Notes: generated by a model not told the origin, from the sequence alone. A DNA stretch of 64,000 bases from Mycoplasma procyoni (GCF_017052595.1 NZ_JAFIDB010000001.1:142483-206482), one strand, 5' to 3'. Numbered from the stretch's first letter, positions 54,353-63,568 are shown. A program made the numbers and translations.

Positions 54353-54672
54353 TGAAAACAGTTTTTCAAAAAATTATTGACAGAGAAATTCCTTCTAATA
54401 TTCTTTATGAAGACGATAGAGTTATTGCTTTCTATGACATTCAACCAGAAACAAAAGGACACTTTTTAGTAGTTCCTAAAACCTTTTCAAGAAACCTGTT
54501 TACAATCGAAGATCAAGATCTAGAATACTTAATTAAAAAAGCAAGAGAATTAGCTCTTTTAGAAGTAAAAAAACTCAACGTAAAGGGATTTTCTCTTTTA
54601 ATCAACAACGAACCAGAATCAAATCAATCTGTTTTTCACACTCATGTACACATAATTCCAAGTGAAAAATAA
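54352..54672 (+). CDS. hinT: HIT-family hydrolase HinT
   Basis: 106 aa, the usual Hint size. The HIT triad is in VFHTHVHIIP near the C-terminus; FQKIIDREIPSNILYEDDR and GHFLVVPKTFSRNLF are also conserved. Hint proteins hydrolyse purine nucleoside phosphoramidates such as AMP-lysine. The start overlaps the P60 stop, so it is translationally coupled to its membrane partners. No TGA. A terminator closes the operon. Confidence 0.95.
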   Translation: MKTVFQKIIDREIPSNILYEDDRVIAFYDIQPETKGHFLVVPKTFSRNLFTIEDQDLEYLIKKARELALLEVKKLNVKGFSLLINNEPESNQSVFHTHVHIIPSEK

Positions 54673-54674
54673 CT

Positions 54675-54702
54675 AAAATCCCGTTTGGGATTTTTTATTT
54701 TC
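54675..54702 (+). terminator. Terminator of P80-P60-hinT operon
   Basis: AAAATCCC-GTTT-GGGATTTTTT followed by further T. Confidence 0.87.
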
Positions 54703-54839
54703 AGTTGCTCTGTTTTAGTACTTTTACACAACTCCTAAATCCTCTTTGTTGATATTATTAGAATTACTTTTTTGTATTTTTTTGAAATATTTATTTGAAA
54801 AATCTTGTAATAGTATTAAAATATAATTAGGAGGAATAT

Positions 54840-55382
54840 ATGACAAGTAAATTAGACTTAGTAAACAAAATTAAAAAGTTATCTTTAGCAAAAATTTTTC
54901 TTTGAATTGGATCAATAGCACTTATTGTGTTTTTAGCGGTTATTTTAGTAATGTTTATTCTTGTTCAAAACTCTTCTGGAGAGAAAGATATAGACTTTAA
55001 GAAAATGAATTTCAGTTGAACTGAATTACTACAATTTTGAAGATTAGGAATTATTGGAATTTTCATTATAATATTAGCAATTGGTATTCAAATCGCCAAC
55101 TTCTTAATCACTTTATTTACTTATTTAACCATTAAACAATTTGGAGCTGATGCAAACAAAGAAACAAAAAAACTACACGACTTTTGACTATCACTCACAA
55201 TTATCGAAGGAATCAATATTGCACTGCAATTTGTTCCGGCTCTCAATATTTTAGTTGGTCAAGCTGTATTTATTTTATCTATCATCTCACTAACATTAAG
55301 CTTAAGTTGAGCTTCAAGAACTAAAGAAAAACTAACTCAAATTATTAAACAACAACAAAACAACGAAATTAATCAAAATTAA
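54840..55382 (+). CDS. Four-TM membrane protein of unknown function
   Basis: 180 aa with about four TM helices (LWIGSIALIVFLAVILVMFI, GIIGIFIIILAIGIQIANFL, and two between residues ~115 and 160). The C-terminal tail is Lys/Gln-rich (RTKEKLTQIIKQQQNNEI). AGGAGGAATAT is an excellent RBS for the ATG at 54840. Eight or so TGA = Trp codons hide it from standard-code ORF calling. It is followed 29 nt later by a second small membrane gene. Family not recognised. Confidence 0.75.
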
Positions 55383-55411
55383 TTTATAATAATAAAAAAA
55401 GAAAGGAATAT

Positions 55412-55855
55412 ATGTGATCATTTCCATCACTCAAAACACTTAAATCACTTGCAATAACGCTTCTAGTGTTTTCAGCTATTGCTGTAGGAAAGGAAATTCT
55501 TTTTTGATTATTAGTTACATTTTCAGCAATTAGTTTCCAATCAAATTCTACATCTGTAAACGAAGCAGTAACTACAGGACTTGCAATTTCATTTGGTATT
55601 GTATTATATCTACTATTTTGACTATTTGGTGCAATTGCAATCTTGGTAATTTCGATAATTGCATTTGTAAAATTTTTAGAAGCACACAAAGAAAATTTAT
55701 TAATGGAATTATATGGTTTATGAATAGCAACATTAGTTTTAAGTATACTATTCTTAGTTTTAGGTTGAATACCTATAATTAAGGTTTTCTTCTTAATAGT
55801 GCCTATAATAACAGCATCATTGACAATTTCAAAAATAAACAAATTACTCGTTTAA
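55412..55855 (+). CDS. Small four-TM membrane protein of unknown function
   Basis: 147 aa, hydrophobic nearly throughout (ITLLVFSAIAVGKEILFWLL, GIVLYLLFWLFGAIAILVIS, LWIATLVLSILFLVLGWIPI). AAAGGAATAT precedes the ATG. The second codon is TGA (Trp), so the gene is invisible under the standard code. A terminator overlaps its end. It probably forms a two-gene unit with the preceding membrane gene. Similar topology and length may mean the two are distant paralogues, which I could not test. Confidence 0.72.
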
Positions 55856-55881
55856 ATCAGCTTAAATGCTGATTTTTCTTT
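55854..55881 (+). terminator. Terminator of small membrane gene pair
   Basis: AAATCAGC-TTAAAT-GCTGATTT followed by T-run; overlaps the stop codon. Confidence 0.85.
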
Positions 55882-55986
55882 TGTTTTAGGAAAGCCTCAA
55901 CCGAAGGCTTTTGAGCTACTATAAAGCTTCAAAAACACCTATTTAAGCAATAATTGTAATATAGTGATAAAATTAAAAAGAAAATT

Positions 55987-56007
55987 AAAAAAGCCGCTAA
56001 AAGCGGC
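55987..56007 (-). terminator. Terminator of tRNA-Thr
   Basis: GC-rich hairpin GCCGC-TAAAA-GCGGC with six T on the minus strand. Confidence 0.85.
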
Positions 56008-56024
56008 ATTAGGTCATTTTGATA

Positions 56025-56100
56025 TGGTGCCAACAACAGGAATCGAACCTGCGACCCCATCCTTACCATGGATGTGCTCTACCTACTGAGCTATGATGGC
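56025..56100 (-). tRNA. tRNA-Thr (anticodon GGU), CCA encoded
   Basis: 76 nt on the minus strand, beginning GCCATCATAGCTCAG and ending TTGTTGGCACCA. The anticodon loop ATGGTAA gives GGU. The T-arm is GCAGGTTCGATTCCTGT. The acceptor stem has one U-U mismatch at the fifth pair (GCCAUCA with UGUUGGC), otherwise the cloverleaf is normal. Confidence 0.94.
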
Positions 56101-56140
56101 ATTAATAGTATTATAACAAAAAGGAGAATAAAAAGATAAA

Positions 56141-56812
56141 ATGATGCGTTTTTTTGTTGATAAAAAAGAAGGAGATTACTTTATCCTTTCTAAAGATGTA
56201 CTTCAACACATCAAAGTAACAAGAGTTGAAGAAAAAGAATTTATATGTGTTTTTGAAGGTAAATTCCACAAATGTAAACTTGAAGGAAATGTTGCCAAAA
56301 TAATTGATATAATCGATGAAAATCACGAATTCAATGAAGAAGTAGTAGTTGCTGCTGCAATCATTAACACAAAAAGATTTGAGTGATTAATTCAAAAAGC
56401 AACCGAGCTTGGAGCAACTAAATTAATCCCTTTAATTACTGAAAGAGTTGAACAAAAACTTGGAAATGACATTGACAAAAAAGTTCAAAGATGAAATGAA
56501 ATTTCAAGAAATGCAGCTGAACAATCATTCAGAAACTATTCAATGGAAGTTACTTTTCCAACATTTTATAAAAATGTTTTTGATCATTTTTATAAAAATA
56601 AATATATTGCTCATGAAAAAGAAATAGACTCAAAAGTGCCAATCAGCATTCCTCAAAACTGCATTTTCTTAATTGGTCCTGAAGGTGGATTTAGTGATCA
56701 AGAAGTTGATTTAGCAATCTCAAGAGGTTATATTCCAATATCATTAGGAAAGCGTATTTTAAGAGCAGAAACAGCTCCTTTATTCTTACTTTCAAGAGTA
56801 GAACAAAACTAA
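56141..56812 (+). CDS. rsmE: 16S rRNA m3U1498 methyltransferase RsmE
   Basis: 223 aa SPOUT-class enzyme that methylates N3 of U1498 in the decoding centre. N-terminal PUA-like domain: MMRFFVDKKEGDYFILSKDV. C-terminal SPOUT knot: FLIGPEGGFSDQEVDLAISR and ISLGKRILRAETA, both diagnostic; EWLIQKATELGATKLIPL and ERVEQKLG are also conserved. The TGA at 56384 is Trp (RFEWLIQK). Start at 56141; a GGAG lies 14 nt upstream, rather far, and the second ATG directly follows, so the start is not certain by one residue. Confidence 0.95.
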
Positions 56813-56842
56813 AATCATCAACAATTTTGTTGGTGATTTTTA
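56811..56842 (+). terminator. Terminator of rsmE
   Basis: AAAATCATCAACA / TGTTGGTGATTTTT, overlapping the stop codon. Confidence 0.87.
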
Positions 56843-56980
56843 TATATTTTTTTTGTTAAAACTGCTCAAAAAATATTAAATTTTTAGATGATTTTTGCCT
56901 TCAAAAATTTCAAAAAAACAGGCCAAAAAAATCGCAAAAATTCTTGATATTTCATAGCTATTTTTTCTCAAAAAATCGAT
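56843..56980. other. AT-rich intergenic stretch, nothing recognised
   Basis: Between the rsmE terminator and the minus-strand RNA described next. Only A/T-rich sequence; no ORF, promoter or hairpin of note. Confidence 0.5.
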
Positions 56981-57252
56981 AAAAAAACAGAATGATCACA
57001 AAATTATTTTGATCATTCTGGAAACATTTTTTTTCTATCTACCACATAGAAAAGTCAAAAAATTCTAGATTTTTTGTCTCTGTGCAAAATTCATATATTT
57101 TACATATTTACACGCTAGGATTTTTAAAAAGGTGCGTGAATCAGTCTTTTTTGAAAAATTTACTCTTTTATCATTTCGGTTCTACTCCTTGAAAATTTTG
57201 ATGAAAAAACTTTACAATTTTTTCACATTTTCAAACAAAAAGTGAATTTTTC
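56981..57252 (-). ncRNA. Candidate non-coding RNA, identity unknown
   Basis: An extended -10 (TGGTATAAT, minus strand, 57267-57259) would start a transcript near 57252. A perfect terminator (CAGAATGATCA / TGATCATTCTG, then seven T) would end it at about 56981, giving about 270 nt. The only start with a good SD (AAGGAG, then ATG near 57172) encodes four residues, so it is not protein-coding. Internal hairpins include CACGC/GCGTG and CTAT/ATAG. It is neither SRP RNA nor a tRNA, and I see no RNase P or tmRNA signature. Confidence 0.5.
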
Positions 57253-57258
57253 TATTAA

Positions 57259-57264
57259 ATTATA
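57259..57264 (-). promoter_or_regulatory. Orphan extended -10 promoter
   Basis: Minus strand GGTGGTATAATTTAA, the same form as before gyrB and hsdR, but no minus-strand gene lies downstream. Confidence 0.6.
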
Positions 57265-57333
57265 CCACCTTTTTTAACTTTTTGAGAAAATTTTTTAAAA
57301 ATTTTATTTTCGACAAAATTTAAATCAAATTTT

Positions 57334-57363
57334 TTGTTGTTTTTTAAGAAATTTTGGTATCAT
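57334..57363 (+). promoter_or_regulatory. metK promoter
   Basis: TTGTTG (57334-57339), 18-bp spacer, TTTTGGTATCAT with -10 TATCAT (57358-57363). Transcription near 57370 would start 11 nt before the structured leader. Confidence 0.5.
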
Positions 57364-57380
57364 TATTAAGCTAAATACAT

Positions 57381-57509
57381 ACAGAGTCACGGAGTTGAGA
57401 AACTATGATGTGTGCCAACCTGTTTAAGAAAAAAACAAGGTGGAAATCGAGAGGGAAACCTAACATGTATATCCCTAATTTCTCTGTCCTTTTATTTAGC
57501 ACGAAAGGA
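57381..57509 (+). promoter_or_regulatory. Structured metK leader, candidate divergent SAM-I (S-box) riboswitch
   Basis: Outer helix ACAGAG (57381-57386) with CTCTGT (57482-57487). Inside, CAC/GTG (57388-57390 with 57410-57412) encloses GGA-GTT-GAGA-AAC-TATGAT, placed like the P2 kink-turn (GGA...GATGA) of SAM-I. Next, TGCCAACC opens a stem ACC-TGTTT / AAACA-A-GGT, like the GCAACC...GGTG core of S-boxes. AGG-GAAA-CCT could be P4. After the aptamer TCCTTT (57487-57492) can pair with AAAGGA (57504-57509), the metK SD. metK is a common S-box target. Several consensus bases differ, so this is a proposal. Confidence 0.5.
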
Positions 57510-57516
57510 AAAGAAA

Positions 57517-58662
57517 ATGTCAAAATTTACATATAAAAAATTATTCACTTCAGAAAGTGTTGGGAAAGGTCACCCCGATAAAATTTGTGATCAAATTAGC
57601 GATGGAGTTTTAGATAATATTTTAAAACAAGATCCAAATGCACGTGTTGCTTGTGAGGTTATGGCCTCAAACCGTTTAATAATAATTGGAGGAGAAATAA
57701 CTACATCAGCTTATGTTGATGTTGTTCAAACTGCTTGAGATGTCTTAAAGAACATTGGATATAGCGAGAATGACTTCACAATCATTTCAAACGTTAACAG
57801 CCAGAGTCCGGATATCAATCAAGGAGTCGACAGACAAGATGGACAAATAGGTGCAGGAGACCAAGGAATTATGTTTGGTTATGCAACTAAAGAAACACCA
57901 GAATACATGCCACTTGCAATCACTCTATCGCACGCTTTAGTTAAAAGAGCTGAAGAACTTAGAACTTCTGGAAAATTCAAATGAGCTAAAGCTGATATGA
58001 AATCCCAAGTTACAATTGACTACACAGATTTAAATAATAAAAAAATTGACACTATACTAATGTCAATTCAACACGACGAAAACTACAATGAACTTGAATT
58101 TAAGAACTTTATAAAACAAGAAATAATGAACTATGTTTCTAATAAATATAATTTGAATAATGACTACAGAATTTTAATTAATCCAACAGGAAAATTTGTT
58201 ATTGGTGGACCAATCGGAGATGCTGGACTAACAGGAAGAAAAATTATAGTTGATACCTATGGAGGTGCTGCACCGCATGGTGGTGGAGCTTTCAGTGGAA
58301 AAGACTATACAAAAGTTGATCGTTCAGCCGCTTATGCTGCTAGATGAGTTGCTAAAAACTTAGTAGCTGCAAATGTTGCAGACGAGCTTGAAATTCAACT
58401 TTCTTATGCAATCGGTGTTGCTGATCCTGTTTCAATCGGAATCAAAGCAACAAACTCAAAATACAGCGACAAAGACATTTTAGAAGCTATTAGCTCTATT
58501 TTTGATCTAAGACCTGCTGGTATCATCAGAGATCTAGATCTTAAAAAACCAATCTACCAACAAACAGCAACTTTTGGTCACTTCGGAAGAAACGATTTAG
58601 ATCTTCCTTGAGAAAGACTAAATAAAGTTGATGAAATAAAAAAATTCTTAAATATTAAATAA
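57517..58662 (+). CDS. metK: S-adenosylmethionine synthetase
   Basis: 381 aa. It forms SAM from methionine and ATP. Signatures: [20 protein letters not shown] near the N-terminus, [12 protein letters not shown] (methionine loop), and [20 protein letters not shown] (phosphate loop), followed by [15 protein letters not shown]. Start ATG 57517 with AAAGGA seven bases upstream; an in-frame ATG farther upstream lies inside the structured leader and is rejected. TGA = Trp (QTAWDVLK, FKWAKAD, AARWVAK, LPWERL). The leader suggests feedback by SAM. Confidence 0.96.
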
Positions 58663-58692
58663 TTTAAGAATGATATGATAATTTTGATGAGA

Positions 58693-58714
58693 ACTTTCGA
58701 ACCTGTGTTCGAAA
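58693..58714. other. Hairpin downstream of metK
   Basis: TTTCGAAC-CTGT-GTTCGAAA, 30 nt after the metK stop and below the SRP RNA terminator; no T-run. It could stabilise or end either convergent transcript. Confidence 0.4.
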
Positions 58715-58726
58715 TATAAAAGAAAT

Positions 58727-58810
58727 AAAAAAACCACTAAACATAGCACTTCTCGATTCGGCTGCTCCATTTCTGTCCTGACCGGGTTACAAGGTTACTA
58801 TTTTAATGGC
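58727..58810 (-). ncRNA. ffs: Signal recognition particle RNA (small bacterial type)
   Basis: On the minus strand the apical part reads CCGGTCAGGACAGAAATGGA then GCAGCC, matching the conserved SRP RNA domain IV (GGTCAGG...GGAA...GCAGCC) that binds Ffh. The ends pair (GCCATTAAAATAG with CTATGTTTAGTGGT). TATAAT (58822-58817, minus) lies correctly upstream, and seven T at 58727-58733 end the RNA. About 84 nt, like other mollicute SRP RNAs. Confidence 0.93.
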
Positions 58811-58816
58811 TAATTA

Positions 58817-58822
58817 ATTATA
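58817..58822 (-). promoter_or_regulatory. SRP RNA promoter -10
   Basis: TATAAT on the minus strand, 7 nt before the base-paired 5' end of the SRP RNA. Confidence 0.65.
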
Positions 58823-58966
58823 TAAAAATATACTCAAAAAGTCAATAAATTGAGTATATTTTTTATTTTGTTCTTTAATTTAGCGTGCTTTTTTAGACTG
58901 AAAAAGGTTAAATTTTGCCATTTTTTAAATATTTTTATTTCTAAAAGCACTGTTTGATGCATACTT

Positions 58967-58975
58967 TGGTATAAT
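58967..58975 (+). promoter_or_regulatory. Extended -10 of YwaF-like gene
   Basis: TTTGGTATAATTT, 27 nt before the ATG at 59002, which also has AAAGGAAATAT as RBS. Confidence 0.65.
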
Positions 58976-59001
58976 TTCTATACTTTTAAGAAAGGAAATA
59001 T

Positions 59002-60009
59002 ATGAACTTTTTTTATTGAAGACACAATCAAGCAAGTTTTGAGGAATCAAAACCTTTATTTTTAGGAATTTTTGGTGTTGTAATGTTTATTTTGATTTTA
59101 AGTTGACTATTTAAATCAAAAATTCAAGCATACTTTAATTCAGATCCAAACAAAAAGTATTTATTTAAGACGTTATCTAAAGACAATCTCTTTGTTGTAA
59201 TAGGTGTTTTTGCCTTTGCATTTAACCTTTTAAGAATTATTTTAATAGGAGTTTGGGACTATCCTTGAAAGTACGAAATGCTACCTTTACACCTTTGTAG
59301 ATTGCTACTAGTAACAACTTCTTTAATCTTCATTTTTAAAAGAGCTTACTTTGTTAAATATTTCAGTATTGTAGCTTTTTGAGGTGCTGTTGCAGCCTTT
59401 GTGTTCGCAAATATAGGAGTAATTCCAGAATATGTAAAATCAGACATAATTTACAACAACATCCAACCAGATTCACCACTTTACAAAAATGCAGGACTAA
59501 ATTTAGGTTATGATAATATGCTTTATTGAGACTTTATTTTAGCTCACTCATTTGTATTATATGTACCTGTTTTAGCTCACTTTGCATACAAAGAAAAATC
59601 ATTTATTGATCTTAGATCTATTTTAATTGGAACATTTGTTTTAACAGTTGCTGCTGTTGTAATATTCTTCTTAAACTGAATTTTCAATGCAATTGGAAAC
59701 AGCAGTTCAAATCCAAAAGTTAAAATTGCTTTAGATGCTAACTGATTCTATTTAGGACAAGAAGGAATTGGCTCACTTGGTAAATTAAGTAGATGACCTC
59801 AATCACTCTTCTTTATCCCGCTAATATTTGCTGTTTTGGTTGCTATTTCTTATTTAGGACTTATCGCAATTAATTTATTTGAAATTCAATTTAACAAATA
59901 CTTTTTACCTGTATCAGTTCAAACAAAATCATATGCTTCAGATCTTAAAATAAGAATTAAAAACAGCAACTTTTTCAAAGACTGATATTTAAAATTAGCA
60001 AATAAATAA
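59002..60009 (+). CDS. YwaF/TMEM164-like integral membrane protein
   Basis: 335 aa with about seven TM segments. YEMLPLHLCRLLLVTTSLIF carries the family phrase LPLHLC, and LAHSFVLYVPVLAHF fits the second conserved block (His in a TM helix). The family (YwaF, TIGR02206-like) has no firmly known function. The middle loop is rich in Asn, Ser and Lys (NAIGNSSSNPKVKIALDANW). TGA = Trp nine or so times. A single gene with its own promoter and terminator. Confidence 0.8.
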
Positions 60010-60017
60010 AATTTCCT

Positions 60018-60043
60018 AAAACACCTGTGTGGGTGTTTTTTTA
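60018..60043 (+). terminator. Terminator of YwaF-like gene
   Basis: AAACACC-TGTGT-GGGTGTTTTTTT. Confidence 0.87.
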
Positions 60044-60126
60044 GTCAAAAAATTACTTTATTTTTTTCGCTTTTTTAGACTTTATGTTTATAATAGAAAG
60101 ACACAAAAAGAGGGAGAATATAAAGC

Positions 60127-61359
60127 ATGAAAATAAACAAAAAAATATTTAAAACACTAACATTAACTACAGCATCAGCAGCAGTGCTAACAAGCACTAT
60201 TTCCTGTGAAGTTGTTAATAAATTCCTAAAAGATCCATCAAAACAAGATAATACTAATCCAGGTGAAAGTACAAACAAAAATCCAATAACCCCTCAATCA
60301 AGTGAACAATACAAAAAACCAGAAGGATTAAGTCGTATTGGACACTGAAATATCTTAAATTTTGGAGGAGATAAATCAACAAAATTAGGACTAAAAGTTA
60401 CTGCCATCACAGAAACAATTCTCAAAACAGATTTAGATATTGTAGGACTTACAGAAATTAATTACAAATCAGGAGATAAAGTAAATAGAATTGTTGAAAG
60501 ACTAAATGAATCTTCAAGTTCTAAATGAAAAATGGTTGTTCAACCAATCGAAGACTCTAATCCTAATGTAAATAAAGAAACAAAAGAACAAATAGCAATC
60601 CTTTATAAATCCGAGTTATTTGAAGCACTTCCTTTTAGCAACTCAAAAATAGGTGCAAGTTGAGGAACTCAATTTGGAAATGATGAAAACAATGTAAAAA
60701 GAAACTTCAAGAGACCTCTATTTGCAACTCTATTTAAAGACATAAAGAAAGATAAAAGAATAATCACTGTTTTTGGACATCTCGACAGTCCAGGAGTAAA
60801 AAAGGGAAGCGATGAAGAAAACTCATCATTCAAAGAACAAGGAACTCAAGAAGTTTTTGAAGCAAGAAGTATTCCAAAAGCTTTTGATTACTTTAGCTCA
60901 CTAACAACAGAACCTGCAGCAATTGTTTTTGGTGGAGATACAAACATAAAAACAAAGAATCAATCTCTTTTTGATGAAATGATTACTAAAAAACTACTTT
61001 ATGGTTATACATACAAAAACTATTTATTTAAATCAAAAGGCAAAGATCCTTTTGAATACTATGAAACAAGTTTAGGAGCAACAACCGGATACGCAAACAC
61101 TTATGACAAAATGCTTTTTAGAGAAAATAATACCCTTGATTTTATAACAGAAACTGAAAAACAAACATTTAACAATTACTATAAAAATCAACACTTTAAA
61201 TTCGATATTTTAAGTGCCTACAAAGACGGCGTTTATAATAAACAAGAGCATTATAAATTATGAAAACAAAATTATGGAACTACCAACGGAATTAGTGACC
61301 ATGAACTAATAAGAACAGGAATTTCAGACCATACATTAGTCTGAATTGACTATAAATAA
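60127..61359 (+). CDS. mnuA: MnuA-family membrane nuclease (lipoprotein)
   Basis: 410 aa. Lipoprotein signal with lipobox TISC (residues ~24-27), a Pro/Asn/Ser spacer, then an endonuclease/exonuclease/phosphatase (DNase I-like) domain. IVGLTEINYK provides the metal-binding Glu, VFGHLDSPG a catalytic His, FGGDTNIKT the Asp/Asn pair, and GISDHTLVWID the terminal Asp-His. Surface nucleases of this family (MnuA of M. pulmonis) digest host nucleic acids to supply nucleotides, which mycoplasmas cannot make de novo. GAGGGAGAATATAAAGC precedes the ATG. TGA = Trp in RIGHWNILNFGG, a conserved start of the domain. Confidence 0.92.
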
Positions 61360-61363
61360 ACTT

Positions 61364-61395
61364 AATTCACTACTTAAAAAGTGGTGAATTTTTGT
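61364..61395 (+). terminator. Terminator of mnuA-like gene
   Basis: AATTCACTACTT / AAGTGGTGAATTTTT. Confidence 0.85.
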
Positions 61396-61492
61396 TTATT
61401 TTAGTTGTTTTTGTAAACACAAAAATAGCAATTTTTCTGTGTTTTCAGCAATCTTTTAGTTTCTTTATAAGCTTCATTAAAATTCACAAAAA

Positions 61493-61533
61493 GCTCATTT
61501 TTTGCCCAAAAAAGCTCATTTTTTTTTTTTTTT
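61493..61533. repeat. Short direct repeat ending in a 15-nt poly-T tract
   Basis: AAAAGCTCATTTTTTGCCCA is followed at once by AAAAAAGCTCA and an uninterrupted run of 15 T (61519-61533). It lies about 63 bp upstream of the repeat lipoprotein ATG, just above where its promoter should be. Confidence 0.75.
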
Positions 61534-61595
61534 GCAAATAAATGAAGAAATAAAAGATGTTTTGTTAAAATTAAAATATAGAAAAAGGAGAAATT

Positions 61596-63560
61596 ATGTC
61601 AAAAAACAAAAAAGTATTTTTATATCTAACAAGCACGATAGTGACTGCTGCATTTGCAAACTTTGCAGCTATATCATGTAACCAACAAGACAACACAAAA
61701 CCAGAACTTCCAGCAAATCCACAAAATCCTGCTCAAACAAAAACAGAGTTTGAAGCACCAAAAGCTACAGTTTCATTTAGCTCTGCTTCTGACAATTCTG
61801 CAGTTGCAACTATAGATTTTTCAGATAAATTTATTTTAAAAAGTGAATGAAACAAAGAACTTGCAAAGGATAAACAAGTATTTAATGCAGAAACTGAAGT
61901 TGAGGCAGTTTTAGTTTTAAGAGACACAGAACAAAAAGGTGAAAACACCAAATACTCTACATTTTCAGCTAAAGTATTAAAAGTTGAAAAAGATAATAAA
62001 AAACCTAGAACCACCGTTTCTTTCTCTCTTAAAAATTTAGAAGCTAATACAAAATATTTCTTTAATTTACTACAAGTTGATGATGTTGTTTACAAAGAAG
62101 GAACACAACTTTCAAACACAGATAAAACAACTCTTTCATTTACAACAAAACAAGAAACTCCTGTAGTTAATACTACTTGAAAAGCACCTAAAGCTACAGT
62201 TTCATTTAATGCAACAGCTTGAAATACAGCAACCGCTACAGTGGATTTAGAAAGTCCTTTCATTCTAAAAAGCGAATGAAACAGCGAACTTGAAGAAAAC
62301 AAACAAGTATTCTCAACAGAAAACACTGTAGATGCTCTTTTAATTCTTTCTAATACAGAGACAAACACAGACAGTTCTAAATACATCACTGTATCTGCTA
62401 AACTTTCAAACACAGATGCTCAAGACAAAAAAGCAAGAACTCATTTAACATTCGATATTGATAAACTTCAAGCAACAGCAAAATACTACTTTAATTCGCT
62501 ACAAATTAATGGCGAAACTTATCTATTCAATGAAGTTGCTGAAAAATCAATGATCAAAAATACAGATAAATCAACACTTTCATTTACAACTCTAACAAAA
62601 TCAGGAGAAGAAGCTAAACCGGAAATTTCTTCTTGAGAAGCACCAAAAGCTACAGTAACATTTGATGGAATGACAGAAAATTCTGTAATGGCACATGTTG
62701 TTCTTGATTCTCCATTTATTTTAAGAAGAGAATGAGATAAAACAAAAGAGAAAAAGGCTCAAGAAATTGCTCAAGCTAATACAGTAAATCTAAAAATGAC
62801 ATTAGTTACTTCTCTTGATGAAAATGAGAAAAAACAATACATTACAACAAGCACCACTTTATCTAATTCTGCTGCAGCGGAAGGTGAAAAACCAAGAACA
62901 AAAGCAGACTTTTCAATTTCAGGACTACAACCAGGAACTACTTACTATCTAAAATCATTCGAAATTTCAAGTGCAAGCTATACTTTTGATAAATCAGACG
63001 AAGATTCACTAATTAAAAATGATACTCAACCACAATTCTCAACAACAGGGACAAAAGTAAAAGAAAATATAAGTGAATGATCCGCTCCTAAAGTAAATAA
63101 AATTGAATTCAACGACAATAAAGAGGCTCTTTCAGGGGTATTAAAAATTCATTTAGAATCACCTTTCATTTTACAAAAAGAATGAGATAAAACAATTGCA
63201 AAAGAAAATCAAACATTTAATCCAGAAAATTCACAAATAACTGTAAACCTTGTTGCTGTAGCTCTCGAAAGTGAAAACGGAGCTGAAACAAATACTATTC
63301 TTAATGTTTCTGGACAAATAACAAATGCAGATCAAAATGGTGATAAAGCTAGAACTTTAATTACTGCTACATTTACAAACTTGATGGAAAACAAATGATA
63401 CAAACTTAAATCACTACAAATAGATTCTACAAATTACAATTTTAGCGATACATCAGAACAAAAACTATACACAGATACAGTATCAGGTCAAACTAAATTC
63501 ATTATAATTAAAAATGTTGACGGTGATATTAGTATCGGAGACGAAGAAGACGAAGAATAA
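61596..63560 (+). CDS. Surface lipoprotein with four tandem beta-sandwich-like repeats
   Basis: 654 aa. Signal with lipobox AISC (residues ~25-28), a short Pro/Asn/Gln spacer, then four repeats of about 150 residues starting near residues 52, 194, 346 and 494. Each opens with W/E-APKATVSF-like sequence and has a block such as SPFILKSEWNKE, then a Tyr/Leu-rich strand (ANTKYFFNLLQVDDVVYK). The strand pattern resembles fibronectin-type domains. The acidic tail is GDEEDEE. The Trp in the openings are TGA. A surface adhesin or antigen is likely; binding partner unknown. GAAAAAGGAGAAATT precedes the ATG. The upstream poly-T could vary expression. Confidence 0.8.
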
Positions 63561-63568
63561 TACTCAAA

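Noticed and set aside
57381..57490. metK leader as a T-box or SMK (SAM-III) element
   Set aside because: The T-box TGGNACC antiterminator is absent, and the SD-containing SMK fold is not present; the S-box core fits better.
57412..57516. N-terminal extension of MetK from an upstream in-frame ATG
   Set aside because: It reads through the structured leader, gives a basic non-homologous peptide, and the ATG at 57517 has a good SD and the family's usual start.
62090..62413. Minus-strand ORFs opposite the repeat lipoprotein (also 61733-62014)
   Set aside because: They recur once per repeat unit in the same relative place, so they are shadows of the repeated coding sequence.
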